The notes beneath the pieces are model-generated. The model was not told the DNA's origin. It saw nothing but the letters and a program-made list of their open reading frames with translations, and ran no database searches. This document shows, piece by piece, positions 46,998 through 54,963 of a DNA stretch of 64,000 nucleotides; the first letter of the stretch is position 1, and each line of letters starts with the position of its first letter. This stretch comes from Paenibacillus sp. GTDB taxonomy: Bacteria; Bacillota; Bacilli; Paenibacillales; YIM-B00363. Position numbers and translations under genes: made by a program. The stretch lies in the NCBI RefSeq assembly GCF_035645195.1, contig NZ_DASQNA010000007.1:248001-312000 (forward strand), in the 5' to 3' direction.

Positions 46998-47003
46998 ATT
47001 ATA
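46998..47003 (-). promoter_or_regulatory. -10 element of the beta-galactosidase gene
   Basis: Perfect TATAAT on the minus strand within TATATAATGG, 55 bp upstream of the TTG start. The -35 region is weak (TATTCG at 17 bp), suggesting activation. Confidence 0.55.
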
Positions 47004-47072
47004 TAGAAGTCCTGCCTCGACGAATATGGGATATTCCGACCTTCCTTGGCGAATATTCCGAGGTGCGTGGCA

Positions 47073-47109
47073 CACCGCAAAGAAGCAACCCGTTACGATG
47101 GGTTGCTTC
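47073..47109 (-). terminator. Terminator of the HRDC gene
   Basis: GAAGCAACCC (47082-47091) pairs with GGGTTGCTTC (47100-47109) around an 8-base loop; the minus strand continues with TTTGCGG. Confidence 0.65.
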
Positions 47110-47116
47110 GATGGCT

Positions 47117-48127
47117 TCAGCCCGCCTTCGCGGAGGACGCGCTCTTCCCGCGCCGGTAACGGATGCGCAGCAGCCGCAGCCACTCGTAAGCGCGGTCGGG
47201 CTGCACGTCCTTCCACAGCTCCTCTTCGTTCAGCATCTGCAGGATCGGCTTCAAATACCGGTCGCCCGCCTGCGAGAACAGCGCCATCACGCGCGCCTGC
47301 TGCTCCGGCGGCAGCTCCTTCGTCTCCGCGGCGATGATCGCGTCGACGTCGTAGCCTTCCTTCTCGAGCTCCTCCATGAGCGCCACCGCCTCCCGACGCG
47401 GCAGCGACGCGCTCTCGGCGAGCGACTCCAAGCTGCCCCCGCCGGCCGCCGCCTCCAGCACCGCGCTTCGCTGCGCCTTCCGCAGCTTCTCGCGCTCGAG
47501 GTACGCCTCCTGCTGTTGATGCAGCCAAAGCTTGTACTGCGCGTAGTCGATCCGGTCGGGCACCCAATCGAGGGGGAACGTCGTCTCCCGCGGCGCCGCG
47601 CCCGTGATCGCCAGCAGCTCCTTGCCGTACAGCTTCGCCTTGAAGGGGCCGAAGCCCGGAATTTGCACGAGCTCGTCCTCCGTCTTCGGCAGGAACGCGC
47701 TCAGCATCGCGAGCAGCCGGTTCGTCGCGATCATATACGGCGCTTTGCCGTCCTTGCTCGCCTGCTTACGGCGCCACTCCCGCAGCGACTCGTACACCGC
47801 CTCGTTCTTGAAGGCATCGCCGTAATATTGGAGCTTCTGCACCCACTCCGACCGGCCCGTCATCGACTGGACGTCGCCGACGACGTTGTCGAGCAGCGGC
47901 GCGTATCCGTCCGCCATCTTGAGGAGCAGCTGCCCGCGGAACGCCGTGAGCATCTCGTTCCACCCCGCCCCCTCGAACCAGCACGTCTCCGTCGGCTCGC
48001 CGTCCGCGCCGGGCTCGTTCCAATACACATGCCACACGCCCGCGTCCTCGCCGATCGTCACCTGCGCCTGCACCACCCGATCGTCCTCCGTCCGCTTCTG
48101 CAAGCTGTTCATGAACACCCAATTCAT
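47117..48127 (-). CDS. HRDC-domain protein of unknown function
   Basis: 336 residues. An N-terminal beta-rich region (1-95; VTIGEDAGVWHVYWNEPGAD) precedes an HRDC domain at about 110-180 (VYESLREWRRKQASKDGKAP, MIATNRLLAMLSAFLPKTED, LVQIPGFGPFKAKLYGKELL), a nucleic-acid-binding module of RecQ helicases and RNase D, here without a helicase or nuclease. The C-terminal 120 residues are helical, with a second winged-helix-like stretch (SLESLAESASLPRREAVALM). I infer a DNA or RNA binding accessory protein. The ATG is preceded by GGAG at a long 10-bp spacing. Confidence 0.75.
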   Translation of the reverse strand: MNWVFMNSLQKRTEDDRVVQAQVTIGEDAGVWHVYWNEPGADGEPTETCWFEGAGWNEMLTAFRGQLLLKMADGYAPLLDNVVGDVQSMTGRSEWVQKLQYYGDAFKNEAVYESLREWRRKQASKDGKAPYMIATNRLLAMLSAFLPKTEDELVQIPGFGPFKAKLYGKELLAITGAAPRETTFPLDWVPDRIDYAQYKLWLHQQQEAYLEREKLRKAQRSAVLEAAAGGGSLESLAESASLPRREAVALMEELEKEGYDVDAIIAAETKELPPEQQARVMALFSQAGDRYLKPILQMLNEEELWKDVQPDRAYEWLRLLRIRYRRGKSASSAKAG

Positions 48128-48174
48128 CCGTCATACCGCTCCTTCCAATAGGCGAATATAGGTTGAACGACAAC

Positions 48175-48212
48175 AAAAAAGCACCCCTCTTACGCATGTA
48201 AGAGAGGTGCTT
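48175..48212 (-). terminator. Terminator of the small membrane protein gene
   Basis: AAGCACCCCTCTTAC (48179-48193) pairs with GTAAGAGAGGTGCTT (48198-48212), loop GCAT; the minus strand continues TTTTTTG. It also isolates the HRDC gene from upstream transcription. Confidence 0.85.
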
Positions 48213-48324
48213 CCCCGTTCGAATCGTTCAATTGCCTATACTATATCACGGAGCCGAAACGGTGACAAGAAGAATTTGGGCAGACTGCCAGATAAGGGCA
48301 AGCCCGCGGTCGAACGCCGACGGC

Positions 48325-48534
48325 TTAATACGGTACAGCCGAAGGCCAGCGCCAAGCGATGACGTAGACGGTCGCGGCCAACGCCACGACCCCCGCGAAC
48401 ACCATCGCGTAGACGCCGCGCCGCGCAGCCAGCTTGCGCACCTCGCGCGCCCTGCGGCCGCGCTCGATCGGACCGATAAACACCGCCACCATCACATCCA
48501 TCAGCCACAATACCGCCGCTCGGATCAGCCGCAT
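48325..48534 (-). CDS. Small membrane protein of unknown function
   Basis: 69 residues. A hydrophobic start (AAVLWLMDVMVAVFIGPIE), a basic cytoplasmic loop (RGRRAREVRKLAARRG) and a second helix (VYAMVFAGVVALAATVYVIA) give a two-helix hairpin. GGGAGGGAGAAGA precedes the ATG and a terminator follows, which supports a real gene. The family is not recognised. Confidence 0.65.
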   Translation of the reverse strand: MRLIRAAVLWLMDVMVAVFIGPIERGRRAREVRKLAARRGVYAMVFAGVVALAATVYVIAWRWPSAVPY

Positions 48535-48557
48535 TCTTCTCCCTCCCGTCGTTCGTT

Positions 48558-48586
48558 TTGCCGGAACCGTTCCGCTCCGCTATAAT
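48558..48586 (+). promoter_or_regulatory. Promoter of the DUF3055 gene
   Basis: TTGCCG (48558-48563), 17 bp, TATAAT (48581-48586) on the plus strand, 64 bp upstream of the ATG. Confidence 0.7.
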
Positions 48587-48650
48587 AAACGTGGTTACTT
48601 ACTTATACGTGACGCGGCTGGAAAAAGTTTCTCGGCAAGGAGGGGAGCCG

Positions 48651-48944
48651 ATGTCGAACGAGTTCGATTTTTTGTCGGACAGCACGGAGCAAACGAGCAC
48701 GAGGTACGTCACGATGGTGACGCCGAAGCTGAACCGATTCGATTTGGCGATTACGACGACCAACCGGTTTTACGGCAAAAAGCTGGTCATCGACATGCAA
48801 AGCGGCATTTCCGCCATTATCGGTCCCGACGACCTGGAGGAAGAGGGCTACCTCGAGCATCGCTTCCGTCTGAACGAAGAGCAGGCGGAGGAGCTGTATC
48901 AATTTCTCTCCGAAGTGATCGGTCCGATATCGTACCCGGAATGA
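48651..48944 (+). CDS. DUF3055 family protein
   Basis: 97 residues, cytoplasmic, starting MSNEFDFLSDSTEQTSTRYV and containing FDLAITTTNRFYGKKLVID and EAEELYQFLSEVIG-like C-terminal helix. It matches the small DUF3055 family of Bacillales (function unknown). AAGGAGGGGAGCCG precedes the ATG; the open frame further upstream covers the promoter and is not coding. Confidence 0.82.
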   Translation: MSNEFDFLSDSTEQTSTRYVTMVTPKLNRFDLAITTTNRFYGKKLVIDMQSGISAIIGPDDLEEEGYLEHRFRLNEEQAEELYQFLSEVIGPISYPE

Positions 48945-48969
48945 CGGGCGCGGCGAATTTCGCATCATG

Positions 48970-49019
48970 AAAAACCTCCCTCCCGGACACGCTAACGACA
49001 TACCGGGAAGGAGGTTTTT
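48970..49019 (+). promoter_or_regulatory. Terminator-like hairpin that buries the next gene's ribosome binding site
   Basis: AAAAACCTCCCTCCCGG (48970-48986) pairs with CCGGGAAGGAGGTTTTT (49003-49019): 16 pairs, one mismatch, 16-base loop, and a T-run. The 3' arm holds the AAGGAGG (49008-49014) that serves the ATG at 49022. So the element can end DUF3055 transcription and, when transcribed through, hide the start of the next gene. Confidence 0.75.
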
Positions 49020-49021
49020 TC

Positions 49022-49306
49022 ATGGCGTTTCTGAAAGAAGACCGCTCGGAATACACCGACCTCGCGACGGTAGAATCGCAGCGCAACGACCTGACTTTCG
49101 AGGAATTTCCCGAAGGGCCGTACGGCTCGAGCCTGCCGGTCGAGTCGATCGGCAAAAGCGGCCCGTGGCGCGAAGACCAGCGTCCGCCGAATCGGTTCAA
49201 CTACGAGAATCGGGAGCTTCACGAAGGGCTGCCTCGCCAATTTCCCGGTTCGCACAAGACGCATGACGAAGAGGGGAACGAAAGCGCCTTCGACGTCCGC
49301 ATGTAG
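49022..49306 (+). CDS. Small acidic conserved-type protein of unknown function
   Basis: 94 residues, hydrophilic (MAFLKEDRSEYTDLATVESQ, GPWREDQRPPNRFNYENREL), rich in Glu, Arg and Asn and with no signal or membrane segment. It has a perfect AAGGAGG 7 bp before the ATG, but that site is within the hairpin above. A bidirectional terminator follows. The composition is like small sporulation or coat-associated proteins; that is only a guess. Family not recognised. Confidence 0.7.
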   Translation: MAFLKEDRSEYTDLATVESQRNDLTFEEFPEGPYGSSLPVESIGKSGPWREDQRPPNRFNYENRELHEGLPRQFPGSHKTHDEEGNESAFDVRM

Positions 49307-49327
49307 TCTTTCTGTGCGCTCCAACCG

Positions 49328-49375
49328 AAAAAGCGGCATCGGCTGCGGAAATCCGCAAGTCCGATGCCGCTTTTT
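49328..49375. terminator. Bidirectional terminator
   Basis: AAAAAGCGGCATCGG (49328-49342) pairs with CCGATGCCGCTTTTT (49361-49375), with an inner GCGGA/TCCGC stem. It serves the small gene and the convergent exonuclease gene. Confidence 0.85.
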
Positions 49376-49384
49376 CGCGCGCTC

Positions 49385-50248
49385 CTATACGATGTCCTTC
49401 AGCAAGCTGCGGAATTCGAGCTCCTCGAACTTCGCGCCGACGCGCTCCGGATCCGGCGCCCACCGGCAAGCGTCGATGTCGCACTCGAGCGGAACTTCGC
49501 AGTGAATGGTCGCGAGCTCCCGGCTCAAATGCAGCATGTCGAGATCCGCTTCGATTTTCTTCCGCACCGATGAGGACAGCGACTCCAAGTTTTCCAAGAT
49601 GCCCTCGATCGTTCCGTACTCCGCGAGCAGCTTCGTCGCCGTTTTTTCGCCGATGCCCTTCACGCCCGGGTAGTTGTCGCTGCTGTCGCCAATCAGCCCC
49701 TTGAGATCGATCACCTGCGCCGGCTTCAGCTGCTTCTCCTCGTACAACAGCGCTTCGTCGTACACCGCGTAATTGCCGAACCCTTTTTTCAACATAACGA
49801 CCTTCACGCGCTCGGTGACGAGCTGCAGCAAATCGTGGTCGCCCGTCAAAATGAGCACGTCCATCTCTTCTCCGTACTTGCGGGCGATCGTGCCGATGCA
49901 GTCGTCCGCTTCGTACCCGAGCACTCCGACGTTCGGGACGTCCATCGCCTCAACGACTTCCTTCACGAGGTCGAACTGCGGGATGAGGTCGTCCGGCGCC
50001 TCCGGGCGGTTGCCTTTGTAGGCGGCGTAGCGCTCCGTGCGGAACGTGCGGCTGCTCATGTCCCAGCAGACGGCGACGTGAGTAGGCTCATATGTACGAA
50101 CCGCATCGAATAAATAGCGGACGAATCCGTGGATCGCGTTGACCGGCACGCCCGATTTCGTCTTGCGAACGTAGCCGCCGTACGCGGAAGCGAAATAGGC
50201 GCGAAACAGCACCGCCATGCCGTCGACCAATAACAACGAATTGGACAC
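49385..50248 (-). CDS. 5'-3' exonuclease / flap endonuclease (YpcP/ExoIX type)
   Basis: 287 residues, equal to the nuclease domain of DNA polymerase I without the polymerase. Metal-binding acidic residues are in LLVDGMAVLFRAYF, YEADDCIGTIARKYG and ILTGDHDLLQLV; the H3TH DNA-binding motif is DLKGLIGDSSDNYPGVKGIG followed by EKTATKLLAEYG. It removes RNA primers or flaps. The start is GTG at 50248 with AAGGGG about 11 bp ahead, and an extended -10 promoter lies just upstream. Confidence 0.92.
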   Translation of the reverse strand: MSNSLLLVDGMAVLFRAYFASAYGGYVRKTKSGVPVNAIHGFVRYLFDAVRTYEPTHVAVCWDMSSRTFRTERYAAYKGNRPEAPDDLIPQFDLVKEVVEAMDVPNVGVLGYEADDCIGTIARKYGEEMDVLILTGDHDLLQLVTERVKVVMLKKGFGNYAVYDEALLYEEKQLKPAQVIDLKGLIGDSSDNYPGVKGIGEKTATKLLAEYGTIEGILENLESLSSSVRKKIEADLDMLHLSRELATIHCEVPLECDIDACRWAPDPERVGAKFEELEFRSLLKDIV

Positions 50249-50295
50249 TTTGGAACATTCCCCTTTGCCTGCATGTTGGTTCCTGCTTTTCTAGC

Positions 50296-50301
50296 ATTAT
50301 A
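50296..50301 (-). promoter_or_regulatory. Extended -10 promoter of the exonuclease gene
   Basis: TGCTATAAT on the minus strand, 48 bp before the GTG. The -35 is weak, as is usual for extended -10 promoters. It lies just after the aminotransferase stop. Confidence 0.5.
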
Positions 50302-50311
50302 GCATAGAAGG

Positions 50312-51505
50312 CTAGTAAGAAACCGTTAAACCATGCTCCCGGAAAAAGGTACCGATTCGGCGAGCCGCTTCCAGCAATTTCGACTCTTCCTGCACGAGGC
50401 CGATGCGCACATATCCTTCTCCTTCGACACCGTACTCGCTGCCCGGCACGACAACGACTCCGGTTCGGCGACAAATTTCCTGGGAAATTTGTCGAGATGT
50501 CCACCCTTCGGGGATGCGCGCCCAGATGAACATCGTCGCTTTCGGCTTCGGGACATGCCATCCGGCCTCCCGCATCGCTTCGACAAAGACGTCGCGCCGG
50601 GACTCGTACACCGCCGCCGCTTTCGCGCCCTCGTTCGACAGATCCGCCGCGAACGCGCGGATGCCGGCCTCCTGCGCGGCGAGGAACACGCCGTAATCGA
50701 GGTTCGACTTCAGCGCGCGAAGCGCCTGCACCGCCTGCGCGTTGCCCACGGCGTACGCGAGGCGGAGCCCGGCCAAGTTAAAGCTTTTCGACACCGAGTG
50801 GAATTCGATCGCGACGTCCTTCGCGCCCGGCAGCTCGAGCACGCTCATCGGCTTGTAGCCGTCGAACGCGAGCTCCGAATACGCAGCGTCGTGAACGATT
50901 AAGATGTTATATTTTTTAGCGAACGAAATTAACGTTTCATAGAACGAACGATCCGCGACGGCGCCGAGCGGATTGCTCGGGTAATTGACGACGATCAGCT
51001 TCGCGCGGCGGGCGACGTCTTCGGGAATCGCATCGAAATCGATCAGGAAGCCGTTGCTCTCTCGCAGCGGCACCGGGTACGCTTCGACGCCCGCGACGAC
51101 GAGGCCCGCGCCGTAGATCGGGTAGCCCGGATCCGGCACGATGGCGAGATCGCCCGGGTTCGTGACCGCGAGCGCCAGGTGGCCGAGGCCGTCCTGCGAG
51201 CCCATCAGCACGGTTGCTTCGCTTGCGGGATCGATGTCGATGCCGAAGCGGTGAGCGAGCCAGTCGCAAGCGGCGCGCCGGAACGCAAGGCTCCCCTCCG
51301 ACGTCGGGTAGCCGTACACGTCTTCGCGAAGCGCCGCCTCCGACAGCGTTCGCCGCACCGGTTCGACAGGCGGCTTGTCGGGGCTGCCGATGCCGAGATC
51401 GATAATGTCGAAACCCGCCGCGACCGCTTCGGCCTTCCACTCCGCGATTTCGCTGAAAATCGACGAGCCGAGCCGCCGCAGCCGGTCGGACGGCTGCACG
51501 ATCAT
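50312..51505 (-). CDS. Class I/II aminotransferase (LL-diaminopimelate aminotransferase-like)
   Basis: 397 residues, PLP-dependent. Family elements are IDLGIGSPDKPPVEPV, YGYPTSEGSLAFRRAACDW, LMGSQDGLGHLALAV, DPGYPIYGAGL, VVNYPSNPLGAVAD, the PLP lysine in FHSVSKSFNLAGLRLAYAVG and VVPGSEYGVEGEGYVRI. The DPGYP and SQDG motifs resemble DapL/YugH-type enzymes. Two ATGs compete; GGAGGT is 6 bp before ATG at 51505 and touches the one at 51511, so 51505 is chosen. The start overlaps the ArsC-like stop, so it is the last gene of the B12-controlled string. Confidence 0.88.
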   Translation of the reverse strand: MIVQPSDRLRRLGSSIFSEIAEWKAEAVAAGFDIIDLGIGSPDKPPVEPVRRTLSEAALREDVYGYPTSEGSLAFRRAACDWLAHRFGIDIDPASEATVLMGSQDGLGHLALAVTNPGDLAIVPDPGYPIYGAGLVVAGVEAYPVPLRESNGFLIDFDAIPEDVARRAKLIVVNYPSNPLGAVADRSFYETLISFAKKYNILIVHDAAYSELAFDGYKPMSVLELPGAKDVAIEFHSVSKSFNLAGLRLAYAVGNAQAVQALRALKSNLDYGVFLAAQEAGIRAFAADLSNEGAKAAAVYESRRDVFVEAMREAGWHVPKPKATMFIWARIPEGWTSRQISQEICRRTGVVVVPGSEYGVEGEGYVRIGLVQEESKLLEAARRIGTFFREHGLTVSY

Positions 51506-51858
51506 GGCCATACCTCCGCGAACTGCTCTTCCTTGTAACCGACCGTGGCACGCTCGCCGTCCGTGACGATCGGGCGCTTGATCAGCCGGCCGTTCGACGC
51601 GAGCAGCTCGAGAATGTCGTCCTCGCTCATCGTCGGAATTTTGTCTTTCAGGTTCATTTCCTTGTACACTTCGCCGGACGTGTTCAGCAGCTTCTTGACC
51701 GGAAGGCCGCTTCGGCGCAAAAATTCCTTCAGCTGCGCGGCCGTCGGCGGCGTTTCGAACAGATTGATTTTTTCGAGCTCGTGCCCTTTCGCTTCGAGCG
51801 ATTTGACCGCTTCGCGGCACGTTCCGCATTTCGGATAAATGTAGGCGGTTAGCTTCAT
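51502..51858 (-). CDS. ArsC/Spx-family protein (YusI-like)
   Basis: 118 residues, thioredoxin-like fold. The redox pair is CGTC in IYPKCGTCREAVKSLEAKGH, and NLKDKIPTMSEDDILELLAS and GRLIKRPIVTDGERATVGYK are the usual ArsC-family helices and RP-loop. It is classed with arsenate reductase-like proteins, but Spx/YusI-type regulators are equally close. It overlaps both neighbours by 4 bp. Confidence 0.85.
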   Translation of the reverse strand: MKLTAYIYPKCGTCREAVKSLEAKGHELEKINLFETPPTAAQLKEFLRRSGLPVKKLLNTSGEVYKEMNLKDKIPTMSEDDILELLASNGRLIKRPIVTDGERATVGYKEEQFAEVWP

Positions 51859-52808
51859 GGGGTTTCCTCCTCAATTTCGCGCAACGATGGTTCGCGCAAC
51901 GATTCGATGAGCGCGGCGATGTCGGGGGCGAGCGGCGCCGCGTACAGCACGCGCTCCTTCGTATCCGGATGGATGAACGACAGCGTCTCCGCGTGCAGCG
52001 CCTGCCGCTCGATCGCCGGCGCGGCGGCGGGGCGGATGTCCGGATCGATGTACAAGCCGTCCCCCACGAGCGGATGCCCGATATGCTTCATATGGACGCG
52101 AATTTGATGCGTGCGGCCGGTTACCGGCTTGACGCGCACGACAGTCGCCGCCGTGAACCGCTCGACGACCTCGTAATGCGTCGTCGACGGCGCGCCGCCC
52201 GGCGTCACGATGCGCACATGCGGCTCGTCCGGGTCGCGGTCGATCGGTCCTTCGATGACGCCGGCGTCCCGTTCGACGCGTCCGTAGACGACGGCGATAT
52301 ACGTTTTCTTCACTTCGCCCTTCTGGAACTGCTCGCTGACGAACTGGTGGGCGTAGCCGTTCTTCGCCACGGCGATGACGCCAGACGTGTCTTGATCGAG
52401 CCGGTGAATCGGGCGGAACTTGTACGATTCGCCCTTCGCCTGCCAATAATGGACGATGCCGTTCGCCATCGTATTCGTGTAATGCCCGACGGTCGGATGC
52501 ACGATCAGCCCGGCCGGCTTGTTGACGATCAGCAGGTAGTCGTCCTCGTGGATGACCTCGATGTCCATCGGCTGGGGCAAAATCGTGTCGGACGTTTCCA
52601 CCGGAAGCTCGACCTCGACCGTGTCCCCCGCTTGCAGCGGCCGGTACAGCACGTCCGACGAGCCGTTCACGCGGATCATGCCCTCCATGCCGCGCAGCCG
52701 AATGAGCAGCTTGCGGGAGAGGCCCATGCCGGTGAGCAGCACGGAACGCAGCTTCCAGCCCGACTGCTCCGGCGGGACGACGTACGTGAGCTTCGTCGGC
52801 TCCGTCAT
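51855..52808 (-). CDS. RluA-family pseudouridine synthase
   Basis: 317 residues. An S4-like N-terminus (LRSVLLTGMGLSRKLLIRLR) precedes the catalytic domain with LIVNKPAGLIVHPTVGH, the catalytic Asp in FRPIHRLDQDTSGVIAVAKN, KTYIAVVYGRV and VKPVTGRTHQIRVHMKHIGH. It modifies uridines in rRNA or tRNA (RluD/YjbO-like). ATG at 52808 overlaps the adenosyltransferase stop (ATGA). It has no known link with cobalamin; it is in the same transcript by overlap. Confidence 0.92.
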   Translation of the reverse strand: MTEPTKLTYVVPPEQSGWKLRSVLLTGMGLSRKLLIRLRGMEGMIRVNGSSDVLYRPLQAGDTVEVELPVETSDTILPQPMDIEVIHEDDYLLIVNKPAGLIVHPTVGHYTNTMANGIVHYWQAKGESYKFRPIHRLDQDTSGVIAVAKNGYAHQFVSEQFQKGEVKKTYIAVVYGRVERDAGVIEGPIDRDPDEPHVRIVTPGGAPSTTHYEVVERFTAATVVRVKPVTGRTHQIRVHMKHIGHPLVGDGLYIDPDIRPAAAPAIERQALHAETLSFIHPDTKERVLYAAPLAPDIAALIESLREPSLREIEEETP

Positions 52809-53380
52809 CGGTCGCTCTTGCGCCGGAACACTTCCGCGCTGCGCGCGTACTCGACGTCGGCGCCGCCTTCGCGGACGTTCGCCGCGCGGGCGAGCGTGAA
52901 GAACAGATCGGACAGCCGGTTCAAATACGTGCGCACATGCTCGTTGATCTCTTGGCGCTCCGCGAGCGTCACGACGCGCCGTTCGGCGCGGCGGCAGACG
53001 GTGCGGCACACGTGCAGCGCGGCCGACGAGGGTGAGCCTCCCGGCAGAATGAAGCGCGTAATGTCCGGCGTTTCCGCGTCGTATTTGTCGATCAACGTTT
53101 CGAGCCGCTCCGCCATGTCGGGCGTCACTTTGTAAGGACGAACTTCTTTCTTCAAAATGGCGAGATCCGAGCCGCAGTCGAACAGCTCGTGCTGAATGGT
53201 CAGCAGCTCCTCCAGCATGTCTTCGAATTTCGTCCGATCCATGCCCGCCATCGCGACGCCGACGAAGCAGTTCAGCTCGTCTACCGTGCCGTACGCTTCT
53301 ACTTGCGCGTCGTCCTTGCGCACGCGCCCTCCGATGACGCCCGTTTGGCCTTTGTCGCCGGTTCTCGTATATATTTTCAA
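52805..53380 (-). CDS. pduO: Cob(I)yrinic acid a,c-diamide adenosyltransferase, PduO type
   Basis: 191 residues. The ATP-binding N-terminus KIYTRTGDKGQTGVIGG is diagnostic, and the conserved helix SSAALHVCRTVCRRAERRVV carries the RxxxRRxER-type motif. It adds the adenosyl group to cob(I)alamin. The frame is open to an ATG at 53407, but GGAGGC 7 bp ahead of TTG at 53380 puts the start there, matching family N-termini. Confidence 0.92.
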   Translation of the reverse strand: MKIYTRTGDKGQTGVIGGRVRKDDAQVEAYGTVDELNCFVGVAMAGMDRTKFEDMLEELLTIQHELFDCGSDLAILKKEVRPYKVTPDMAERLETLIDKYDAETPDITRFILPGGSPSSAALHVCRTVCRRAERRVVTLAERQEINEHVRTYLNRLSDLFFTLARAANVREGGADVEYARSAEVFRRKSDR

Positions 53381-53415
53381 TCGACTCGCCTCCAGTCGTA
53401 ATAACATTCTAAGAT

Positions 53416-54963
53416 TTATAATCCTATGATCTCATAAATCGCCGGCAAATTCACATGCGCGCGCACATGCGCCGCCAGCCGCTCGAATGCCGCTTCGCGC
53501 CGCTCGCGGTGGCGGTAGCCGATCGGCAGCGGGGGCAGCTCCTTGTCCGCGCGCAGCGCGTTCAGCCACGCCCGGCGCAGCTCGTCGTTGTCGAACACGC
53601 CGTGCAAATACGTGCCCCAGACGCGTCCGTCCGCGGCGGCGGCGCCGTCGAACAGCGGGCCGGACTCGGTCTCGAAGCGGAACAGCGGGCGGACCGATCC
53701 GCGGAACGTCGTCCGCCCCATATGAATTTCGTAGCCTTCCGCCGGAAGCGTTGCCCCTGTTCCGTCGCCGCCGGTCCAGCCGAGGAACGTCCCGCGGACG
53801 CGCTCGGTGCGCTTTTCCGCCGTATACACCGTATCCATCGGCAGCAGGCGAAGTCCGTCCATGCGCCGGACCGCCGACTCCGACGACTCGAAGCCGTCGG
53901 GATCGTCCAGCGATAAGCCGAGCATCTGGTAGCCGCCGCAAATGCCGACAACGCGCCCGCCTTCCCGGGCGTACCGCAGCAGCCGCTCGTCCAGGCCCCG
54001 CTCCCGCAGCGCGGCGAGGTCCAGCAGCGTGTTCTTCGTTCCGGGGATGACGACCGCGTCGGGCTCGCCCCACTCCTCGAGGCGGCTGACGAACCGGACG
54101 GTGGAGTCCGGCTCTCCGGCAAGCGCGTCGACGTCCGTGAAATTGGACATGCGCGGCAGCCGGAGCACGGCGATGTCGAGCGCCGCGCCGTCCTTGCGCC
54201 CGAAGCCGCGCTTCGCGTCGAGGGACGCCGAATCCTCGTCCTCGAGCCCGATGTCCGGCAGCACCGGCACGACACCAAGCACCGGCTTGCCGGTTTCCGC
54301 CTCGAGCCACTCGAGGCCGCTCGTCAGCAGCGACGGGTCGCCGCGAAATTTGTTGATGATAAAGCCTTTCACCCGCTCGCGCTCGTCGGGACGGAGTATG
54401 GCCATCGTGCCGACGATGGAAGCGAACACGCCGCCGCGGTCGATGTCTGCGACGAGCAGCACCGGCGCGTCGGCCCAGGCGGCCGCGCGCATGTTGACGA
54501 TGTCGCGGTCGCGCAGGTTGACCTCGGCCGGGCTGCCGGCGCCTTCCATGACGACGACGTCATGCGCTCGCCGCAGCCGCTCCAGCGCCTCGCGCACGTA
54601 CCGCTCCGCCGTCGGCAAATACTTCTCGCGGTATTCGACGGCGTCGTAGTCGCGCAGCGGCTTCCCGTGCAGCACGACCTGCGACCGCCGCTCGCCGGTG
54701 GGCTTGAGCAAGATCGGGTTCATGTCGGTCGTCGCCGGCACGCGGCACGCGTCGGCCTGCACCGCCTGCGCGCGGCCGATTTCTTTGCCGTCGGGCGTCA
54801 CGAAGGAGTTGAGCGACATGTTTTGCGATTTGAAGGGAGCCACCTTGTACCCGTCATTGGCCAAAATGCGGCACAGCGCCGTCACGAGGAGGCTCTTGCC
54901 GACGTCCGACGCGGTCCCCTGCACCATGATCGTCGGGCATAACCGTTCTTCGGCGGACCTCAT
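53416..54963 (-). CDS. cobQ: Cobyric acid synthase (glutamine-hydrolysing)
   Basis: 515 residues, CbiP/CobQ family. The N-terminal DTBS-like ATPase domain has MVQGTASDVGKSLLVTALCR (P-loop GTASDVGKS), KSQNMSLNSFV and DIDRGGVFASIVGTMAIL. The C-terminal class I glutaminase domain has the nucleophile Cys in RVVGICGGYQMLGLSLDD and His in GTYLHGVFDND. It amidates four carboxylates of adenosylcobyrinic diamide. It starts within the cobD stop (ATGA). Confidence 0.95.
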   Translation of the reverse strand: MRSAEERLCPTIMVQGTASDVGKSLLVTALCRILANDGYKVAPFKSQNMSLNSFVTPDGKEIGRAQAVQADACRVPATTDMNPILLKPTGERRSQVVLHGKPLRDYDAVEYREKYLPTAERYVREALERLRRAHDVVVMEGAGSPAEVNLRDRDIVNMRAAAWADAPVLLVADIDRGGVFASIVGTMAILRPDERERVKGFIINKFRGDPSLLTSGLEWLEAETGKPVLGVVPVLPDIGLEDEDSASLDAKRGFGRKDGAALDIAVLRLPRMSNFTDVDALAGEPDSTVRFVSRLEEWGEPDAVVIPGTKNTLLDLAALRERGLDERLLRYAREGGRVVGICGGYQMLGLSLDDPDGFESSESAVRRMDGLRLLPMDTVYTAEKRTERVRGTFLGWTGGDGTGATLPAEGYEIHMGRTTFRGSVRPLFRFETESGPLFDGAAAADGRVWGTYLHGVFDNDELRRAWLNALRADKELPPLPIGYRHRERREAAFERLAAHVRAHVNLPAIYEIIGL

